Positions 48,155-58,587 are shown, numbered from the stretch's first letter. The stretch: 64,000 nt of DNA from Unio delphinus (GCA_029339505.1 JAQISU010000058.1:1366001-1430000); one strand, 5' to 3'. Notes: generated from the sequence alone by a model not told the origin. Numbers and translations are program-made.

Positions 48155-48645
48155 GATTGGTTGTAGTGCACATACACAATATTACATATCAGGATGATTT
48201 GTTCACAAGGCTAATACACTTACATAATATTACCGTTCAGGATGATTTATTCATAAGTCTAATACACCTACATAATATTACAAATCAGGATGATTTATTC
48301 ACAAGTCTAATACGCCTACATAATATTACAAATCAGGATGATTTATTCACAAGGCTAATACACCTACATAATATTACAAATCAGGATGATTTATTCACAA
48401 GGCTAATACACCTACACAATATTACATATCAGACTGATTCATTCACAATACTAATACAGATACACAATTTTACAAATCAGGATGATGTATTCACAAGGCT
48501 AAAACACTTGCACAATATTACAGATCAATCTGATTTGCTCACAACACTAATATAGATACACAATATTACACATCAGGCCAATTTACTCACAACACTATTA
48601 CAGATACACAGTATTACAGATCAGGCTGATTTGCTCACATCACTG
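48155..48645. repeat. 48-bp minisatellite, left part, about 10 units
   Basis: The unit is ctaatacacctacataatat, tacaaatcaggatgatttat, tcacaagg. Because 48 is a multiple of three it stays open as a repeated 16-residue peptide in one plus-strand frame, which is a by-product, not a gene. The array resumes at 49648 after a retroposon insertion. Confidence 0.93.
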
Positions 48646-49640
48646 ATCATCATCATCATCAGTCTCTTGACCTAGTGAAGATGTCAAAGCACTACCGCTG
48701 AAAATGTTATCAGTTCCCTCCACTTGTCTCAATCATGTGCCAATGCCCATGTCTCTGCAAAACTTTTCCTGGTCCTTCCTTGTATAAAAATGTTGAGTAA
48801 ATAATCCTCTCATTGGTTATGATAATCAAAAATATGTACATCTCCGTACTTTCAACCAATCAACGCTTGACTAACACAGCGGTATTGTGCACACATAAGC
48901 GACACTGGGGTAGTTAACTATGCTTATTGGTACTGCATATATGCGTCAGTCGGGTTCAGTAAGTCATTTACAGTAGGCAATTTGATGCAGTAGTCGAAGC
49001 AAAAGGGTTAAAGAGAAATGCTTTCAGACGAATGGAGATGATTCTGCTAGATATGGGGCAGCATTTAAGCTCAGATCCCTTGATGGCATTTACAAGAAAG
49101 CCTGCTCCTTTTATGGACTTGTCCAACTCTCCACTATAGTATAATATATACCGATCTTCAGATTGGCGTTCTCCTAGGGCTTTCCGTCTGACTTCACACA
49201 GTCCCAAGTGTGCCATGTGTAGTGTTCCAGCTGGTGCCAACTCTTGGAGTCTTCCAATTTGCACCAGAGTTCTAATGTTCCAGGTGGTGATGGCGATGTT
49301 GTCTCTCGCTTTGATTTTATGCCAAGTACCAGTAGCACACTTGTTACCCCAATCCTGGTGGACAACAGGCAACAACCAATCTGGTATGGTAACTTCAGAT
49401 TTGTCAAGCATTATCAGTGTGGCTTGTGTAAATGTCGTCTGGCGGAGCCCATCCCTCTCCATACAAGGAGTTGCCAGAAGTAGATGTAGTACATTACCCA
49501 GCCGTCTTAGGGTCTCCACTCCTGATTTTCTTATTGGGTTTACTCCCTTAAAATATCGCTAACTGAAGCCGACCTGCAAGGCAGCAGGAGACTCGTGTGA
49601 GGGAGTGCGTTCATTTCCCAAGCAGATAAAGCATCTGCCA
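48646..49640 (-). mobile_element. LINE fragment: 5' part with endonuclease, and a 3' tail piece
   Basis: On the minus strand 49640-48968 carries the start of a LINE, including an apurinic-endonuclease domain start. The low-coordinate end, 48646-48790, reads on the minus strand as a piece ending in a (GAT)n tract (ggtcaagagactgatgatga), a typical LINE 3' end. The reverse transcriptase is missing, so this looks like an internally deleted copy. It interrupts the 48-bp array. Confidence 0.7.
48968..49519 (-). pseudogene. LINE endonuclease domain fragment
   Basis: A 183-codon frame. Residues about 75-85 read AITTWNIRTLVQIGRLQELA, the usual start of the AP-endonuclease domain of non-LTR retrotransposons (x-TWN-x-RTL). 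LGLCEVRRK corresponds to the L-x-E-R/T-K catalytic region, followed by YILYYSGEL and GAGFLVNAIKGSELKCCPIS, SRIISIRLKA. The order matches CR1/RTE-like LINEs. Only about the first half of the domain is present and no reverse transcriptase follows. Confidence 0.72.
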
Positions 49641-49647
49641 CTGCCAA

Positions 49648-49690
49648 CAACTCTAATACACCTACACAATATTACAAATCAGGATTATTT
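49648..49690. repeat. 48-bp minisatellite, right part (one unit)
   Basis: ctctaatacacctacacaat, attacaaatcaggattattt is one unit of the array at 48155-48645, displaced by the LINE insertion. Confidence 0.85.
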
Positions 49691-50339
49691 ACTGATAATG
49701 ATGATGCAAATTTCTTTCAAGTACTTATTTTTGTTATATTTGCAACTTGTGTGTTCAATAACCCTGGGTTAAAAAGAATTAGATTAAAATAAAAGTTTTC
49801 AGTTTGAAAGCATCAGCAATGTTTCAAAATCATTTTAAATCCAACAAATATATTCTATGTGCATATCCAGCTAGAATGCTTAGTTACTCTGCACATGATT
49901 GTAATCAATATCAGTATGAGAATATTTCAACAAAATTACCATCTATTGCAGAAAGATGTATTGTACAAACTGAATCTTGTCATAAGGAAGTAAAAGACAT
50001 ACAGCAAATTGATAAGGGTATGGCAAACATAACAACTGTCAGGTGTTCGGTTAGCCTAATAGGTATTCAGGGGGGAAAAGGTTGAGTTTGTAATCATTTT
50101 AATTTATGAGCATTGTTAGAGTTATTATAAACCATGTACTGGTTTATAAATTTTGCTAAACATTACAGTCTTTACCCTTTACCTAAACGAGTCATTTAAT
50201 GTGTGGTCTTTCAATGTTACAGGATAGCACTGGCCCATAACTTGGTAACCATTCACAACCCACTATGCTCTTTCTGGCCAATAAACACTCCTTATAATCA
50301 AGGCCCAGTTAAACTTAGACCTAAACCCCAAGATGGCTG

Positions 50340-51885
50340 ATTTTAAAGGAGTGGGCAATCCTTATTGTAAGAATGGACTAGGACTGAAGTGGACAATCCA
50401 TACTATAAAAATGTGACTAGGGATGAAGTGGGTAATCCTTACTGTAACAATGGGACTATGGACAAAGTAGGCAATCCTTACTGTAACAATGGGACTAGGG
50501 ATGAAGTGGGTAATCCTTTCTGTAACAATGGGACTAGGGGTGAAGAGAGCAATCCTTACAGTAACAATGGGACTAGGGGTGAAGAGAGCAATCCCTACGG
50601 TAACAATGGGACTAGGGGGTGAAGAGAGCAATCCTTACGGTAACAATGGGACTAGAGGTGAAGTGGGCAATCCTTATTGTAACAATGGGACTAGAGGTGA
50701 AGTGGACAATCCTTACGGTAACAATGGGACTAGGGTTGAAGTGGGCAATCCTTTCTGTAACCATTAGAGTTGGGGTGAAGAGAGCAATCCTTACAGTAAC
50801 AATGGGACTAGAGGTGAAGTGGGCAATCCTTACGGTAACAATGGGACTAAGGGGTGAAGTGGGCAATCCTTACTGCAACAATGGGACTAGGGATGAGATG
50901 GGCAATCCTTAAGGTAACAATGGGACTAAGGGTGAAGTGGGCAATCCTTACTGTAACAATCGGACTAGGGATGAAGTGGGCAATCCTGTCTGTAACAATG
51001 AAACTTGGGGTGAAGTGGGCAATCCTTAAGGTAACAATGGGACTAAGGGTGAAGTGGGCAATCCTTACTGTAACAATGGGACTAAGGGTGAAGTGGGCAA
51101 TCCTTATTGTAATAATGGGACTAGGGATGAAGTGGGCAATCCTTATTGTAACAATGGGACTAAGGGTGAAGTGGGCAATCCTTATTGTAACAATGGGACT
51201 AGGGATGAAGTGGGCAATCCTTATTGTAACAATGGGACTAAGGGTGAAGTGGGCAATCCTTATTGTAACAATGGGACTAAGGGTGAAGTTTACAATCCTT
51301 ACTGTAACAATGGGACTACGGGTGAAGTGGGCAATCCTTATTGTAACAATGGGACTACGGATGAAGTGGGCAATCCTTATTGTAACAATGGGACTAAGGG
51401 TGAAGTGGGCAATCCTTACTGTAACAATGGGACTAGGGATGAAGTGGGCAATCCTTATTGTAACAATGGGACTAAGGGTGAAGTGGGCAATCCTTATTGT
51501 AACAATGGGACTAAGGGTGAAGTGGGCAATCCTTATTGTAACAATGGGACTAAGGGTGAAGTGGGCAATCCTTATTGTAACAATGGGACTAAGGGTGAAG
51601 TGGGCAATCCTTATTGTAACAATGGGACTAAGGGTGAAGTGGGCAATCCTTATTGTAACAATGCGACTAGGGATGAAGTGGGCAATCCTTACTGTAAAAA
51701 TGCGACTAGGGATGAAGTAGGCAATCCTTATTGTAACAATGGGACTATGGGTGAAGTGGGCAATCCTTACTGTAACAATGGGACTAAGGGTGAAGTGGGC
51801 AATCCTTACTGTAACAATGAGACTAGGGATGAAGTGGGCAATCCTTACGGTAACAATGAGACTAGGGATGAAGTGCAGTCTCAAA
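50340..51885. repeat. 39-bp minisatellite, about 39 units
   Basis: The unit is gggtgaagtgggcaatcctt, attgtaacaatgggactaa. Units alternate between gggtgaag and ggatgaag forms and between actaag and actagg. The unit is 13 codons long and lacks stops, so long reading frames appear on both strands (up to 347 codons); these overlap each other entirely and are artefacts of the repeat. Confidence 0.97.
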
Positions 51886-51900
51886 TTCAAGTTTCATCTG

Positions 51901-51903
<3 letters not shown>

Positions 51904-51951
<48 letters not shown>

Positions 51952-52063
51952 GACTTTGTATCGCGCCTAATCTTTAGAATCTCTAAGCTCTTTACAACAT
52001 CTATAATAATAATGAGGACTTTGTATAGCGCATAATCTTTAGAAGCTCAAATCGCTTTACAAC
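51904..52063 (+). repeat. (AAT)n tract followed by two tandem R1 repeats
   Basis: About 45 bases of AAT followed by aatgaggactttgtatcgcg, cctaatctttagaatctcta, agctctttacaacatc and then a second copy (gaggactttgtatagcgcat and so on). A related single copy is at 35868-35930. Confidence 0.85.
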
Positions 52064-52434
52064 ATCAATAATGAATGATATGCCTACACTACAGAAAAAC
52101 AAAAAACAAAAACCATGACATTGGAAAACATAAAACATGCTGAAAACATATAATGTACAAAACATTATTAGGTCTCTAAGTTTGTTCCTGAAGTTGAAGA
52201 ACAAAAAACACAAAAAACAAATCAAGTCACAATATCATATAGAAGCAAACAAACCAAACAAATCTCATAGAGTCAAACATCAGGTTCATTACTTTTAAAC
52301 AGTAACTCAATGGCTAAACACTTCGTTTAACGCAAATGTGTTAACTTTAATAGAACCTTGGGAAACACTCATTGGCAATAACAATAGCAAGTTGTGTACA
52401 AAGCCTTTAGAACAATGGCTTCATAAGTTTACAC

Positions 52435-52437
<3 letters not shown>

Positions 52438-52473
<36 letters not shown>
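52438..52473. repeat. (ATT)n microsatellite
   Basis: About 36 bases of ATT just upstream of an S1 SINE insertion. Confidence 0.95.
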
Positions 52474-52474
<1 letters not shown>

Positions 52475-52495
52475 CAACTGTAATAAGTATTAATA

Positions 52496-52728
52496 AGGGG
52501 CCCCGAGTAGACGAGTGGTCTAAAATGCTCACTGTTACGGACCACTGCCATCTATCCTCTGCATGGGTTCGAGTCTTGGGCTCAGCCAATGTGGGTATGT
52601 GAGAAAGCACGCCGGTAGCTTCTCATGGGTTGGTGGTTCTTTCTTAGGGTTTCCTAGGATGTTCCTCCACCATTAATACTGGCCGCCATCTATAGTCTAT
52701 ATTGTGTTGAAAAATGGCGTTAAGACCC

Positions 52729-52781
<53 letters not shown>
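52496..52781 (+). mobile_element. tRNA-derived SINE (family S1), full length with (AAT)n tail
   Basis: Head aggggccccgagtagacgag with tggtctaaaatgctc, B box gggttcgagtc, body gagaaagcacgccggtagct, tail gaaaaatggcgttaagaccc plus AAT repeats. The perfect 15-bp target duplication TAATAAGTATTAATA lies at 52481-52495 and 52782-52796. Confidence 0.95.
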
Positions 52782-52787
<6 letters not shown>

Positions 52788-54694
52788 GTATTAATAGGGT
52801 CTGTAAGAACACACAAAATAATGGGAAAAAATCTGATTAGGCAGATAGTTATGGTAAGCTTGTTTATCTGCAACATACAAATTAATAAAAATCCTTAAAA
52901 GCCAAGATTATACAGATGCAGATTTCAAAAACTAACTTTAGATCTGTACAAAAATTACAAAGAAAAGGCATTATTTGTTTTCTGGCAATTATTTTTTAAA
53001 GACATTGTGATTATTATATGGACTTCAAAGTAACATAATAAAATGATTTTCTCATGCACACATCTCAACACAACCCATGGAAACCTGACCAGGTCCTAAC
53101 ACAGATACTGACAAACCCTTTTATATTCTCCACAGAAATACGTAAAAAATTAAATTTCTCAAATTGTATGCCTTGAAGGGCAAAAGTACTTTGCTACTAA
53201 CAAGAAAACAACACCTTAATTAAAAATTGTGATTACAACCCAGATTACTATACATGTATACAACAAATATGACCAAACCCTCAAAATCTGAAATATATAA
53301 ATATATTAAGCTTATAAATCAGCAATACCATAAGCGAACATTTAAGCAAGATAATGACAAGAGTATTACAAATGTGCCTAACTTGGAAATGTGGTGGATA
53401 CCTAGAATAGTCATACATTAATTTATAGTCTTAGCTCATGAATCAAAAATAGTTCAAATAATGATTAATGTTTGAATCTAAAGGCGAAAAAGACATATAC
53501 CAGGTAATCATGCCATCAGTTGGTATTGGATGGCTGTAGGCATTAATGAATAAAATAATACTGATTGCAATGTTCACAACACCCACCCACCTGTTGTAGC
53601 TCTATCCACAAAGATGGGGTACTAACATTGCTACTACCACCTGCCCTGCTTACCCACAGAAAACTTTATGATACTGTTATGTGCTTAGGCTCGAATAAAC
53701 AGTAACATAGAAAGAGTGAAAATAACAAGCTTGTAAAAACTTCATAAACACTTTATTAAGCACAAATATTTTCCACAAAAGAAAAATAAACTTACGGTTT
53801 TAAGAATAAATTCCAAAATTAATCCAAAAATAATTCAAAATATAATCCACTAGTGAAATTGCAAAAGTCCTGGTAATAAAATGTCCTAATAATTCCCAGT
53901 TCTAATCTTAGTGAAGCATCCAAGATGGAAGACGATGTCACGTGATGAAGTCAGTTCTGGTCTTATGAAATTCAATGAACACAATTGTTTTCCAGATAAA
54001 TAACAAAATAAATCCTCTTGATCCAAACGAATTGAAATAATTTCAGTACAAGGTAATTTAAAATAACTCAAAACAACACAACTTAATACTCTAACAGCCC
54101 AACTTCTACTAAACAGTTCGCTCCAAAACATAATTTATATAACTGTTTTTACGTAAACAAGGAAGGGGTGACATGACCTTCTAGAATCTTTAGAATAAAT
54201 TTACGTTAAAAAAATCTCATGCACACAGTATGACCTACATAAGAATCAGTTATTTTTACTCTCAAGAACTAAAAATAGAAAGATGTTTACAACTCTGAAA
54301 CCAGGTCAGAAATGAGGTCAACATCTGGTGTTTATTTGTAGAGTACAGGTCATCCCACTTTTAAAAAAAATATCTCCCAATGAATGAATCTTAACTTAAA
54401 ATGTCAAATTTAAATCTAACAAACAATTAAAACAAAAATAAATGACTTAAATCAAATTATACGTAACAATACATGAACTTTTTAAAAAAAAAAAAAAAAG
54501 ACATTTAAGGCTTGATCTTCTGCTCAATAAATGACATCATTTGAGTTATTATAAAACACTGCATTAGAGTTCATTTGTGTGCAGGATGTCAATATACATG
54601 TGCTCTAGCCAGGCAGTACTGCTTATTATAAATAGAACACGTTACCTAAATGATGCAATACACATAAGTCTGCCTGTAAAACTTAAAGCAATGT

Positions 54695-55180
54695 TGTTGT
54701 CGTTGTTGTGTTTAACGCCATTTTTCAGCACAAGATAGGCTATACATGGCAGCCAGTATTAATGGTGGAGGAAGAATCCAGCAAGAAAAAAACCCAGAAA
54801 GAACCACCTACCCACGAGAAGCTGCTGGCAAGCTTTCTCACATACCCACATCGGCCAAATCTGAGACTCGAACACACGCAGACAGAGGTGAGATGGCAGA
54901 GATCTATAACGGAGAACATTGTTGTTGTTTAAGGGTTTAACACCATTTTTCAGCACAAGATAGGCTATACATGGCAGCCAGTAATATTGGTGGAGGAAGA
55001 ATGCCGGAAAGCCCCTTGAAAGAACCACCGACCGACGAGAAGCTACTGGCAAGCTTTCTCACATAACTATATTAGCCGAATCTTAGACTTGAAACCATGC
55101 AGACCAAGGTGAGATGGCATTGATCCGTAACGGAAAGCGCTTTAGACCACTCGGCCACTCAGGGGCCCCTAACGGAAAGC
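54695..55180 (-). mobile_element. SINE S1 (older copy), head-truncated and interrupted by a younger S1
   Basis: The tail begins ttgttgtcgttgttgtgttt at about 54695, and body sequence runs to 54906, resuming at 55170-55180. The outer target duplication TTAAAGCAATGT lies at 54683-54694 and 55182-55193. It is broken by the insertion at 54921-55169. Confidence 0.85.
54921..55169 (-). mobile_element. SINE S1 (younger copy) nested in another S1
   Basis: The minus strand starts ggggcccctgagtggccgag, with tggtctaaagcgctttccg and tail taacccttaaacaacaaca. The inner duplication is TAACGGAGAACATT (54907-54920) and TAACGGAAAGCATT (55170-55183), two mismatches in 14. Confidence 0.88.
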
Positions 55181-55381
55181 ATTAAAGCAATGTAGTGTAA
55201 TTTATGTTCAACATCCGTTTTAACCATTTTACCTTTATTGTACACATTTACCTTTATTTACCTGTTATCTATCTTGTATATATATGTTTAATTACCTGTC
55301 AGTTCAGATTTTTTTATATGCCATAAAAACTGAGCGAGAAATTGTTCATCCCCCAGTCATAAAGCAACATGACCAACTGAC

Positions 55382-55438
55382 CTGACCTTTCTCAACCTTG
55401 AAATCTACTGGTTCACTGTCTACATCCACATCACTAAA
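55382..55438 (-). CDS. ZC3H7: Candidate 57-nt exon of the ZC3H7-like gene, upstream end
   Basis: On the minus strand caaaatccaatag|TTT starts an acidic open segment, FSDVDVDSEPVDFKVEKGQ, ending at CAG|GTCAGT. With that donor the exon is 19 codons, phase 0 to 0, and joins VLKELIDEL of the next exon. A second donor eight bases upstream in gene direction (AAAG|GTCAGG) would put the next exon out of frame. The composition looks coding, but the pyrimidine tract is weak and there is no homology. Confidence 0.45.
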
Positions 55439-56754
55439 CTATTGGATTTTGATAAATTATTAAAAGTCAGCATTACTTACATCTGACTTCTAAAACCTTC
55501 ATAGTTGTAATTCTAAATCCAAACTCAAGTGCTGAACAATTTCCATTTCCTCGATTTAGGAGTGGAGAAAAAATGTCCAATTATTTTAAATAGATGATCA
55601 GGATTAGATCTTAAATAGCAATCATGTGCCAAAATGCTTGTAGTTTCTAAAAGCAGCGTTACACAGAAGGTGGTGCTATGAAAACCAGCTCAAAATGATT
55701 AATGTTTAATGAAAGCATACAAACAAAGATGATGCAGAGGCATTCAAACATGTTTGAATGTGAATCAGAAAGATGATTCAAATCGCTTTTCCATGAGAAT
55801 CAGGTAGAGGCATCCAGAAAGCAAATGTTAAAGTAAATAATGTTTCTCTGAAAATTGTTACCAATCACATTACTTTAGGAATATTAGCCAGCTAACTAAC
55901 AAATCCAACCCTACTAAAAGACAAAAATCATCTTATTGTCTATTTTTAGAAAGACAAAGGGAAATAACTCTTGCTCACTACCTTCCCTTGATACCAATGG
56001 GTGTCCCCAGTCAAGTGAGACATTAACACAGATACTCACATAGTGGTTGGGAGGGTTTTTAAATAATGTGATTCGCTAAATATTCTCGGAGAAACATTCG
56101 ACTATAAAATTTGCATTCTCCTTCACATAGTTCCCTAATCACATTAAATTAGGAGAATAAGTAATTGTTGGAGGAGACGGATAAGGATATGGAAGTATAA
56201 ATTTGTCAGATCGAGAATATGAAGAGGGGATTCCACCTGCTGTTTGCATGCCAAAAGTTTTTAGTTACTCATTGGGGTGTGTGTCCGTAGCACAAGCTCC
56301 CATGCCTTTTATGAGCAACCGTATCCTCTGTTATTAAAAGGCATCCATCTTACAATCTGATGGCATATCATGTAGAGAGGTGAGGGAATTGTTGATGACC
56401 CTAAGCCCCTCTGACTGACCTGAATCAGCAAGCCTTTCTAAAGGAACAGGGAGGTCCAGTGAACTCAAATCAGTTTCATAAAACCACTGTACTATTGAAC
56501 AATAGGGGTCGATAAGGGTGCACATGAAACTATCACTGACTCATCACCCTTAATGTGCGCTGGGTTATCATCTAGCTAGGCTTCAAGCTCCATATAAGTC
56601 AAGAGATTTGCCTTGACGACTCTGCTCAGTCATACCTGCAAAACATGAGCTCTCCTTTGATTATAAGCAGTGAGTACTCTAATATCCAGCATCACCAGTA
56701 CAGGAACCATAACTAAGTAGAAACTAGTAATATGCTGAAATTACTAGGTCACTG

Positions 56755-57240
56755 AAACAAAGCATTTTCAAAATGATTGTTGTATGGGTCAAGAGGAACC
56801 AAAAAATGGGCTGGATTGTCGGAGACTATTGCACTGTATATTTCAGTTATTCTCTTGTCGATGATCGTTGATATCATCCAGATGACCCCAGATGAACTCG
56901 TTGATGAAATATTAAATTGAGTCGGTGACAGTAGTGTTAATCGATAAATAACTTTATCGCGCTTCATTGTTGATAACACTGCACCCTGAAATTCCTTGCC
57001 AGGATCAACCTGCAATAGATTTGGCCAATGCAGAGGACCCTTACGATAAATCCTTTCAAATGCAGAAGCCACCTCAATTGATGACTTTGTCTTTTGTCTT
57101 TGTATCTACTCGCAACAACAACTACGGTTAGCACATACTTGTCAACACCATCATGTGGCAAAAATAATATATCAGCTTGATGAACTTCATTAGGGACGCT
57201 GACATCAAAATGCGAGAAATTGATTTGTTTAGGTGGTGGT
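56755..57240 (-). pseudogene. Polinton/Maverick-type integrase remnant
   Basis: Reading down the minus strand: VSVPNEVHQADILFLPHDGV, then DKYVLTVVVVASRYKDK, and after a frameshift EVASAFERIYRKGPLHWPNL followed by LQVDPGKEFQGAV. This is the retroviral-type integrase core (rve): the first catalytic Asp falls in HQAD, the second in QVDPGKEF. The usual Asp in TVVDVASR is Val here. Sequence after GKEF degenerates, and the third catalytic Glu (in the usual R-x-G-I-V-E-R-F region) is not seen. The wording is close to Polinton integrases rather than retroviral ones. At least one frameshift and substitutions make it inactive. Confidence 0.8.
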
Positions 57241-57377
57241 AGATAAATTTGCCATATCGCCTGGTTGGATAACCAATCCGCTGCAGTGGTATTTTTACTT
57301 TTGCGGCGCTAGCGAGTTTAATTGCTGCTTTACCCTTCCATTATCCTCTTGGGGAATAATAAATAGATTCCATGATG

Positions 57378-57650
57378 TTAATAATTACCAGCACCCATCA
57401 TTAATTTACTTTTCATCGCCGAATTTATCAACCATGAAGCCAACTTTTCTTTGAAGGATTTATCAGTGATAGAATTCAACGCATGAATCAATTTCACATC
57501 TGCGTTTACTGGATATTCACCGGGTCGGGGTTGGTTTTGATCATCTAGTCGGATATCGAGTCTGGTTCCAGGTCCATAATAACTATACCCTGGAAGGTGT
57601 TTTCCTCCTGGATATTTTGCCCATGGTGTTCCCAGTAATTTTACTAACAT
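57378..57650 (-). pseudogene. PLA2-like minor virion protein remnant (Polinton/adintovirus-like)
   Basis: A 90-codon frame starting MLVKLLGTPWAKYPGGKHLP. GYSYYGPGTRLDIRL matches the calcium-binding loop pattern (Y-x-GPG) of parvovirus-type phospholipase A2 domains that also occur in Polinton virion proteins. RPGEYPVN follows. The next block expected in the family, with the catalytic His-Asp and Tyr, is missing, and the frame continues with ADVKLIHALNSITDKSFKEK, LASWLINSAMKSKLMMGAG, which resembles the region after the catalytic helix. This looks like an internal deletion that removed the active site. It follows the zinc-ribbon relic on the same strand. Confidence 0.65.
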
Positions 57651-57668
57651 GGCTGCAATATCATCTCC

Positions 57669-57828
57669 TCATTTTTTTTTTAAATCCTTGATTTTATCAA
57701 GGAAAACAAATCTAAACTTTTTTTTACCACATTGTAGACACTTACCAGCAAGTGCTGATCTGTTATTTTTAGACGTAATTGTTGTCAAGTCTAGTACGCT
57801 TTTTACATTTCACACAATATAGATCCAT
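57669..57828 (-). pseudogene. Zinc-ribbon small protein remnant (Polinton-associated type)
   Basis: Starts MDLYCVKCKKRTR (first Cys pair CxxC). After a frameshift it continues SKNNRSALAGKCLQCGKKKF with the second CxxC, ending at a TGA next to the PLA2-like start. A CxxC...CxxC protein of about 50 residues with Y-C-V-K-C near the start is a recurrent small gene in Polintons and related viruses. The length of 160 nt is not a multiple of three, so it is broken. Confidence 0.6.
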
Positions 57829-57841
57829 ATTTTATTTATAA

Positions 57842-58470
57842 TAACATGAATGTAATTGATTTTTTGGCGACAAAAACATGAGAACCAGTTAAGCATCATG
57901 CAGCGCTACCGAATTCTATTCACATGATTATAATCGGACGATTTGGAAGTGGCAAGACACAGTTGTTACTTAATTTGATAACAAGATGGATGAAATGGGA
58001 CAAGTTGTATTTAGTAGCCCCAATTGTAGACGATCAGTGATGTTACAAAGTGTCAAAGGATTTTAACGAGAAAGCAAAATCGCAAATCAATGAGGATATT
58101 ATTGAGTTTATAACCAATATCGAGGAAGCACCAAGTATTGATGATATTGATGGAAAAATTAGCAATTTAGTTGTATATGATGATGTTATGCTAGACAATC
58201 AAAAGAATCCCGCTAGGATATTTTCCAGAGGTTGGCATAAAAATACAGATGTGATATGTCACTCTACGATACACACAAATACCAAAAGTGATCTGAGATA
58301 ACTGCAATATTCTTGCTGTATTTAACGGAGTCGATGCATACGCTATGAAATATTTGGCAAACTTGGTGCGGCGGTGATATGGATTATAATCTCTTTAGAA
58401 ATTTTTTTAGTCCTAGATCAAGATATCGTATCGGACTTGATCAAATATTCAGATGAAATCATAAAGGATT
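57842..58470 (+). pseudogene. FtsK/HerA-type packaging ATPase remnant (Polinton-like)
   Basis: The frame begins MNVIDFLATKT and soon meets a TGA, then continues in frame. The Walker A motif is GRFGSGKT at about 57939. A second in-frame stop follows VAPIVDDQ. The next open piece contains the Walker B-like NLVVYDDVML and FSRGWHKNTDVICHS, corresponding to the conserved Arg-finger/sensor segment of A32-like packaging ATPases. After a frameshift near 58297, RDNCNILAVFNGVDAYAMKY resembles the C-terminal part. It is divergently oriented from the zinc ribbon, with about 13 bases between the start codons. Multiple stops and a frameshift make it dead. Confidence 0.78.
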
Positions 58471-58536
58471 TTCAATTCGTCTCCGCGGCGACATCAGTGT
58501 CGGGTCTGTCTGGAGACAGAGTCTCAATAGCGTAAC

Positions 58537-58587
58537 AAACCGAAACCATTTCTCTTTTTTTTTGTCTGCCTGAATTGGTTTCGGTTT
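58537..58587. repeat. 12-bp perfect inverted repeat
   Basis: AAACCGAAACCA at 58537-58548 and TGGTTTCGGTTT at 58576-58587, with a 27-base loop. Further downstream are repeated gaaatagtttc(a/g)gt motifs. Possibly related to an end of the neighbouring viral-like element; function unknown. Confidence 0.6.

Larger units (their letters stand above)
47783..55381 (-). other. 7.6-kb intron rich in tandem repeats and retroposons
   Basis: Contains the 48-bp array (48155-48645 and 49648-49690) split by a LINE fragment, the 39-bp array (50340-51885), R1 repeats (51904-52063) and S1 SINEs (52496-52781, 54695-55180). I see nothing recognisable in 47783-48154, 49691-50339, 52064-52436 or 52797-54682. Confidence 0.6.

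Noticed and set aside
48157..48555. 132-codon plus-strand frame with a repeated 16-residue peptide
   Set aside because: Generated by the 48-bp repeat; no start context, splice signals or homology.
50847..51890. 347-codon minus-strand frame and overlapping plus-strand frames of 283-288 codons
   Set aside because: They are by-products of the 39-bp repeat, whose length is a multiple of three and which lacks stops; the frames overlap completely on both strands.
53886..54131. 81-codon minus-strand frame
   Set aside because: No domain recognised and no in-phase splice signals to the host gene.
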